Below are positions 15,602 to 20,631 of a stretch of 20,631 nt of DNA, in pieces. How positions within the stretch are numbered: the first letter of the stretch is position 1; every line of letters starts with the position of its first letter. The position numbers and the translations under genes are program-made. The notes under the pieces were generated by a model that did no database searches, was not told the DNA's origin, and worked only from the letters and a program-made list of their open reading frames with translations. Source of the DNA: Bryobacteraceae bacterium (GTDB lineage: Bacteria; Acidobacteriota; Terriglobia; Bryobacterales; Bryobacteraceae); the NCBI GenBank assembly GCA_025350445.1, contig JANXXV010000526.1, positions 1-20,631 on the forward strand, written 5' to 3'.

Positions 15602-16525
15602 TTAGAACCGCAGCGTGCCGGTGAGTTCCCGCACGCTGGCGATGTTTTCCTCCTTCAGAAATTGGTCGAGTTCGCGGGCGATCCGGACCGATGAACCCGG
15701 ATCCCAAAAATTCGCCGTGCCCACCTGCACCGCCGTTGCCCCGGCGATGAGGAATTCGGCCGCGTCTTCACCGGATGAGATGCCGCCAAGGCCAACGACT
15801 GGTATGGCGACGGCCTGCGCCGCTTCGTATACCATACGCAGCGCAATTGGTTTGATGGCAGGGCCTGAAAGGCCGCCGAAGCCAGCCCCAATGCGCGGCC
15901 TCCTGGTCCGGACGTCGATAGCAAGCGCAACAAAGGTGTTCACCAGCGAAATGGCGCTTGCCCCGGCATCGGCGGCGGCGCGGGCCAGGGGTTCGATGCG
16001 GGCCACATTGGGCGACAACTTCACAATCACCGGCCGGCGTGCGATTTTCGTGATGCCGCTCACCAACTCGTTCAGCAACCCGGGATCACTCGAAAAGAAG
16101 ATGCCGCCGTGTTTGGTGTTTGGACACGAAACATTCAGCTCATAGCCGGCAGGGCCCTCCGTATCGTCGAGAATTCGCACAACCTCGGAGTAGTCCTCAG
16201 GCTCATAACCGAACACGTTCACCAGATACGGCGTTGCGATGTGCCGCAAAGCGGGGACTTTGTCGCGGACAAAAGCGTCCACGCCAATGTTCTGCAATCC
16301 GATGGAGTTCATCATTCCGCCGCCCGTTTCCCAAAGACGAGGTGGTGGATTACCGTCCATGGGCCGCCGCGAGATCCCCTTGACGACGAACGCCCCGATT
16401 GCCTCCACGTCGGCCACCGACGTGAATTCCACGCCGTAGGCAAACGTACCGGAAGCAGCGATGATGGGATTCCGCAGGGGGATGCCGCAGAGCGAGATCT
16501 GAAGGCGGACTGACGATGCCGACAC
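15602..16525 (-). CDS. pyrD: Dihydroorotate dehydrogenase, class 1B
   Basis: This 307-residue FMN enzyme of pyrimidine synthesis oxidises dihydroorotate to orotate. The class 1 active-site loop with catalytic Cys134 is in [11 protein letters not shown] (131-141). Other marks are [13 protein letters not shown] (19-31), NSIGLQN (73-79), KLSPN (169-173) and the FMN phosphate site [15 protein letters not shown] with VQVGTA. The Cys base and the lack of a membrane-binding N-terminus point to class 1B, which normally works with the PyrK electron-transfer subunit; pyrK is not in the window. The start is GTG at 16525, with a -10-like TATCCT just upstream on the minus strand, so the leader may be very short. 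It is divergent from the histidine kinase gene. Confidence 0.95.
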   Translation of the reverse strand: MSASSVRLQISLCGIPLRNPIIAASGTFAYGVEFTSVADVEAIGAFVVKGISRRPMDGNPPPRLWETGGGMMNSIGLQNIGVDAFVRDKVPALRHIATPYLVNVFGYEPEDYSEVVRILDDTEGPAGYELNVSCPNTKHGGIFFSSDPGLLNELVSGITKIARRPVIVKLSPNVARIEPLARAAADAGASAISLVNTFVALAIDVRTRRPRIGAGFGGLSGPAIKPIALRMVYEAAQAVAIPVVGLGGISSGEDAAEFLIAGATAVQVGTANFWDPGSSVRIARELDQFLKEENIASVRELTGTLRF

Positions 16526-16615
16526 TGTGGATCAGGATACCAAGCCGGGACTAATGCTGTGCAGGAAAAGACCGATACTATACTGAGGATACCAACAGTA
16601 GTAGTGTGGCAGGTT

Positions 16616-18199
16616 GTGGCAAAAAAACCCAGTTATCGCTCGCTTGCTTCGAAGTTCTCCATTTTCACCGGTTCACTGGTGTTTTGGGTAGTCGCGGTCA
16701 CGCTGTCCTACGATCTGCGGCAGGACAACTTCAACGTCTCAAAGGGAGTGCTGCTTTTCGTAGTGGTGCTGCTGGTAGCGGGCGCCATTGCACGCATGAC
16801 CATCCGCCTGCTGGCCCGTCCTCTGCTTCTACTGCAAGCCGGAATCACCAATGTGCGGGAGGGGCGGTTAGAGCCGATCCAGATCAGCCGCACGGGCGAC
16901 GAGATCGAATTCCTGGGCGACAGCTTTAACAAGATGATTGAGGCTCTGGCCTCAACGCAAAAAGAGTTGATGCAAAACCAGGAGATGCTGGAAGACCGGA
17001 TCAAGCAGCGGACCGGGCAATTGGAAGTCGCCATGCAGAAGGCGCTGGCGGCGAGCCAGGCGAAGAGTGAATTCCTGGCGAATATGTCGCACGAGCTGCG
17101 GACGCCGATGAACGGCATCCTGGGCATGATGGATCTGGTGCTGACGAGTCCGCTGTCGATCGAACAGCGGGACCAGATGGAAACGGCGCAGGGATGCGCT
17201 TACTCCCTGCTGGCGCTGCTGAACGATCTTCTCGACCTGTCGAAGATCGAGGCAGGGAGGATGGCCCTCGACAGGGTTCCATTCCGTCCGCGTGCCTTGA
17301 TGGAAGAGGCGATGAAAACGCAATCGGCGCTGGCGATGCAACGCGGTGTGGCGGTGCGCATTGAGATTGCGCCGGACCTGCCGGATGCGGTGGTAGGCGA
17401 TCCGTTGCGTTTGCGGCAGATTCTGGCTAACCTGCTGAGCAACGCGGTGAAGTTCACAACCGAGGGATCCATCGTACTGCGCGCCAGTTCCACGCCGGGC
17501 CCGGAGCCGCCCTGGAACACCTTCCTGATCGAAGTAATCGACACCGGGATGGGAATTCCAGTGGATAAGCTGCAATCCATCTTCGAGAAGTTCACCCAGG
17601 CCGACGGTAGCATCAACCGCAAGTACGGCGGAACCGGACTGGGGTTGACCATCACGCGGGTGCTGGTGGCGATGCACGGGGGCGACATCAGCGTGGAGAG
17701 TGAGTTGGGCCACGGCAGCAAGTTCACCGTGATGCTTCCGTATGAATCCGCGCCGGCGGCGAAGACAGGACCTCATGCAGTGCTTGTCGCTCCGCAGTCT
17801 TCGGGGCCGGTGAATGGCGACGTGAATCCCGCTTCGATACTGGTGGTGGAAGACAATCTGGTGAACCAGAAGATGGTGTCGTCCATCCTGACCAAGCGAG
17901 GCTACCACGTGCAAATTACCAGCAATGGCCAGGAAGCGTTGCAGGCTCTGGAGCAGAAGGCGTTCCATCTGGTGTTGATGGATGTGCAGATGCCGGTGCT
18001 GGATGGGCTAGAGGCGACGCGGCTGATCCGGAAGGACGCGCGGTGGGCGAATCTGCCGATCATCGCGATGACGGCGCATGCGATGAACGGGGATAAGGAA
18101 GGGTGTCTGGCGGCGGGGATGAACGCCTATATATCGAAGCCGGTACATTCGGCGCATTTGCTGAGTATCGTGGAAGAGTTCGCTTGTTTGAAGAAGTAG
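16616..18199 (+). CDS. Hybrid sensor histidine kinase with response-regulator receiver domain
   Basis: Counting from GTG 16616 (527 residues), there are two membrane segments (about 15-31 and 43-61) with almost no periplasmic domain between them. A HAMP-like region (about 62-116) and a coiled coil (to about 148) follow. The HisKA domain has the H-box [10 protein letters not shown] with phosphorylated His159. The HATPase domain has the N-box [20 protein letters not shown] and GGTGLGL. The C-terminal receiver domain (about 408-520) has VVEDN, phospho-acceptor Asp456 in [13 protein letters not shown], and Lys508. GTG 16559 and 16604 are alternative starts, but a good -10 box TATACT lies at 16579-16584, so a later start is preferred. 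The minimal input domain suggests sensing through the membrane or through partners; the signal and output gene are not evident. Confidence 0.93.
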   Translation: MAKKPSYRSLASKFSIFTGSLVFWVVAVTLSYDLRQDNFNVSKGVLLFVVVLLVAGAIARMTIRLLARPLLLLQAGITNVREGRLEPIQISRTGDEIEFLGDSFNKMIEALASTQKELMQNQEMLEDRIKQRTGQLEVAMQKALAASQAKSEFLANMSHELRTPMNGILGMMDLVLTSPLSIEQRDQMETAQGCAYSLLALLNDLLDLSKIEAGRMALDRVPFRPRALMEEAMKTQSALAMQRGVAVRIEIAPDLPDAVVGDPLRLRQILANLLSNAVKFTTEGSIVLRASSTPGPEPPWNTFLIEVIDTGMGIPVDKLQSIFEKFTQADGSINRKYGGTGLGLTITRVLVAMHGGDISVESELGHGSKFTVMLPYESAPAAKTGPHAVLVAPQSSGPVNGDVNPASILVVEDNLVNQKMVSSILTKRGYHVQITSNGQEALQALEQKAFHLVLMDVQMPVLDGLEATRLIRKDARWANLPIIAMTAHAMNGDKEGCLAAGMNAYISKPVHSAHLLSIVEEFACLKK

Positions 18200-18525
18200 C
18201 ACGGGGGGCGAGCGGCGGGTGTGGGTACGATACTGTCGCGGCCATGATCGACCGACTTGCCTGTCTTCCTCTATGACTCCCTAAGATAAGATCTGTTGTC
18301 CTGCGTGGTCATGAACGAAGAGTCATTAGGGACGGTTGTGTGGAGCCCTGTCGCCATCTCGCAAGCGCCACAGGGTTCACGACTTTCGGAAGGCCACCAA
18401 CTGCGTTCGATGCGATAGACTACTCGGTGCGTCAAGGCATATGGTACGAACTTGCATTGTAGGGCGCGGACGTGCGTCCGAACTTCACGGCGAACTACCG
18501 CAATCCGCTTCAGCCACCAAGTACG
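18200..18525. other. Gap without a firm gene; possible remnant of a gene start
   Basis: The stretch has no convincing gene. At 18226-18246 a TACGATACT box is followed by an ATG at 18244 whose frame stops after 10 codons, as if the front of an older gene was cut off. Short frames of 35 to 67 codons start at 18311 (ATG), 18336 (ATG) and 18340 (GTG); they overlap each other in three frames and none is clearly real. The one at 18340 ends at TAG 18460-18462, directly before the open frame of the next gene. Confidence 0.45.
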
Positions 18526-20631
18526 ATGCCGGCATCTGAAACACCGCTGGCACGAACCAATCGGATCGCGTCATACGACAAATGGCTTGGCGTCGTGCTA
18601 ATCCGTCTAAAGCGAAGGATGGGCAAGAAGCGCAGCCGGACCCTCCAGTTCGACTTCTCCGAGTGTCAAGTGTGCATTCCGTTACGACCGGATTTCACAT
18701 TTCGCCACGAACCAACGGGAGCAGAAAGCGACCGCCGGTACATCGGCCGAGAACAAGACATAAACGAACTTGCCGCCCGCATCATCTACTCCCCCGGAGA
18801 CACATTTCTGGTGACTGGGTTTCGCGGTGTGGGCAAGACGTCGTTTATTAACCAGGTGATTTACACTGTTCAAGATATCCTGAAGCAATCAGATGTGAGC
18901 CATCCACTACGCCTCGTGGACATCTACATGAGTCTGCCACGCCGTATCCAGCCAGTGGAGCTAATGCACCACGTTGTGCGCCGTCTTTACGAACGCCTTG
19001 ACGATCTTGGAATCCTTGATCGACTCGATCCAGAGATTCAGGATCGGCTCGCGCTCGCCTACAAACGCACATCCCTCGTCGTCTCGCAACATAAGACCGA
19101 AACAAGAGAGGCAAGCCTAAGTAATGAGTGTAGTTGGGATCTTCCTATCGGCAAAGCGGGATGGAAACTGCCATTTCAGATAAAGCGGTCACGGACGAAA
19201 ACGACGGACGCATCATATATCGCCTACGATGAACGCTCGGCGGAACACGACATTGTCCAGGTCGCTCGCCAACTCACGAACGGATATGTCCCGCCATGGT
19301 GGCGCCGGGTGTTTCTACGCGAACGCCCCGTGCGGATCAAAGTCCTGTTCGTTTTTGATGAACTCGATAAGCTTGATTCAGTAGACCTCTTCGCCGACCA
19401 AGATAGTGCAAAGAATCCGCCCGGTCCTCCCCCACTCGACGTTATTTTGCGATCTATCAAAACACTCCTGACCACGTCCGGCATATCCTTTGTGTTTGTG
19501 GCTGGCAAGGATCTGTACGACCGATGGCTTGAGGACGTTGGGACCGGAGACAGCGTTTACGAGAGTATCTTCGCGTACGACAAGTACTTGCCATGCATGT
19601 GGTATGACGCCAAGGAACTCGCAGAACGAATGGTGGATCTCAATTCGCTTACAATTCCGACGGGCGACCACTGCCGCAAACACTTCGACGCTGGCGACTT
19701 CTTCTGCGAAGAATGTGGCAAGTACTTACTGGATGCAGCGAAGGCGCGCGAAGTCTATCAGGTATTCACTGAGTATCTCGCCTACCGCGGGCGCGGAATC
19801 CCACGGCGTATGTGGCGCACATTTCATCAATCCGTCAAGTGGTATAGGGGACGGCCGGTCCTCGCGTTTAGTGCACAAGACATCCGCCGGCAGCGAGTAT
19901 ACGCGGAGCTTTGGAAGCTCGTCACCGTGCACCCAATGAAGTTGTTCGAGGGTGACGCATCCGAAACGCTTTGTGAAGCGGATGACGGTCCTCGACTGGC
20001 GGTGTACTACCTAATCGATTGGATTCTCCGCCGAGGGGCGTCCGTGTTCGAAGAATCTGACATGATCGCCTGGTCCAAAACGGTCAGTTCCAAAATCATG
20101 CCCCCAACGATTCCCGCCGAACATCTCATTAATCGCCTCCTCAAACTACTCCTCAAGGCGGGTGTCATCCAAGATGTCTCGCCAAAGACAAACGTTCCGC
20201 ATCGAATTTTCCGGAAGGGAGACGAGATCATAGTCGAAGATGCAAATGCCGTTACTGCTCCAAGGTACCGGTTCGATCCAAGGCGCCGCAAGGATCTGGG
20301 ATCTGGGACCAACGATTTGCCGGAAGATCTGGGCCTCGCGAAGGAACAACGAGCAGACAACCAATGCGGCGGCTATTCCATCACGGCAACCTTGGGTACA
20401 GGTGGCATGGCACGCGTGTACCGTGCGGCAGAACAGACTTCAGGCAAAGAATTCGCGCTGAAGATACTGGTGCCGGGCACCGCGCTGGACCAGGAGTTCC
20501 GCGAGCGTTTCAAGCGGGAAGCACGTATCCTCGCGGACATCCACCATCCGAATATCGTGCGATCATTCGGTTCCGGCGAAGACGCAGGAAGGCTCTACAT
20601 TGCTATGGAACTCCTGGACGGGATCGAACTC
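18526..20631 (+). CDS. P-loop ATPase fused to a Ser/Thr protein kinase (3' partial)
   Basis: An uninterrupted frame runs 702 codons from ATG 18526 to the right edge. After a basic N-terminus comes YIGREQDINEL (about 72-82). The Walker A motif GFRGVGKTSF follows (98-107, Lys104), and a Walker B motif LFVFDELDKLD sits around Asp278/Glu279. Next is VFVAGKDLYDRW, possibly a sensor strand. A CxxH-x7-CxxC set (Cys383, His386, Cys394, Cys397) could bind zinc. A helical/winged-helix-like segment (about 540-600) has HLINRLLKLLLKAGVIQDV. The end is a protein-kinase N-lobe: Gly loop GTGGMARVY (624-632), Lys646 in FALK, Glu665 in FKREAR, and the hinge-like YIAMELLDG. The catalytic loop and DFG lie beyond the window. 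Starts at 18472 (GTG, with AGGG upstream), 18595 and 18619 are possible. The role is unknown; signalling or phage defence is plausible. Confidence 0.85.
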   Translation, partial: MPASETPLARTNRIASYDKWLGVVLIRLKRRMGKKRSRTLQFDFSECQVCIPLRPDFTFRHEPTGAESDRRYIGREQDINELAARIIYSPGDTFLVTGFRGVGKTSFINQVIYTVQDILKQSDVSHPLRLVDIYMSLPRRIQPVELMHHVVRRLYERLDDLGILDRLDPEIQDRLALAYKRTSLVVSQHKTETREASLSNECSWDLPIGKAGWKLPFQIKRSRTKTTDASYIAYDERSAEHDIVQVARQLTNGYVPPWWRRVFLRERPVRIKVLFVFDELDKLDSVDLFADQDSAKNPPGPPPLDVILRSIKTLLTTSGISFVFVAGKDLYDRWLEDVGTGDSVYESIFAYDKYLPCMWYDAKELAERMVDLNSLTIPTGDHCRKHFDAGDFFCEECGKYLLDAAKAREVYQVFTEYLAYRGRGIPRRMWRTFHQSVKWYRGRPVLAFSAQDIRRQRVYAELWKLVTVHPMKLFEGDASETLCEADDGPRLAVYYLIDWILRRGASVFEESDMIAWSKTVSSKIMPPTIPAEHLINRLLKLLLKAGVIQDVSPKTNVPHRIFRKGDEIIVEDANAVTAPRYRFDPRRRKDLGSGTNDLPEDLGLAKEQRADNQCGGYSITATLGTGGMARVYRAAEQTSGKEFALKILVPGTALDQEFRERFKREARILADIHHPNIVRSFGSGEDAGRLYIAMELLDGIEL

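Noticed and set aside
16952..17968. 338-codon open frame on the minus strand
   Set aside because: It lies fully opposite the conserved histidine kinase and receiver domains and has His/Arg/Gln-rich composition typical of an antisense shadow.
18336..18539. 67-codon open frame on the plus strand
   Set aside because: It overlaps the start of the ATPase-kinase frame and other short frames, with no recognisable motif or convincing ribosome binding site.

Overview
The window looks like an ordinary bacterial chromosome of moderately high GC, most probably an acidobacterium of the Solibacter/Bryobacter type. That placement is an inference. It rests on two secreted BACON-plus-SLH proteins with a Cys-rich SLH pattern, a secretin carrying a cohesin domain, and scarce Shine-Dalgarno sites with near-leaderless starts. 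No rRNA, tRNA, CRISPR array or insertion sequence was recognised.

Layout. 1-2006: the end of a 2-oxoglutarate dehydrogenase E1 gene, convergent with a PduO-type cobalamin adenosyltransferase. 2072-2847: an overlapping HEPN gene and partner, a possible toxin-antitoxin or defence pair. 2869-7458: a tight same-strand run. It encodes a two-subunit B12-dependent acyl-CoA mutase, a NYN/OST-HTH putative RNA-binding protein or nuclease, a RidA-family deaminase, a Cys-based phosphatase and a small ParB-like protein. The adenosyltransferase would supply the mutase cofactor. The mutase pocket residues (Phe52, Gln170) fit isobutyryl-CoA mutase better than methylmalonyl-CoA mutase.

7471-10706 (minus): a secretin with TPR and cohesin domains followed by two GspG-like pseudopilins, a partial type II secretion/type IV pilus-like operon. 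10806-12743 (plus): smpB and an M17 leucyl aminopeptidase. 12848-14892: two tandem paralogous secreted BACON/SLH proteins separated by a strong terminator. 14893-15214: a non-coding gap whose first half folds into a long imperfect stem with internal hairpins, preceded by a -10-like box; it may encode an unknown structured RNA.

15215-16525 (minus): pyrD and ridA. 16616-18199 (plus): a hybrid histidine kinase. After 18200 the character changes: a gap with what looks like an orphaned gene start, then a long open frame running off the window. It encodes a P-loop ATPase with a possible Cys/His zinc site and a winged-helix-like segment, fused to the N-lobe of a Ser/Thr protein kinase. This ATPase-kinase fusion, possibly at an island edge, is the most unusual gene here.
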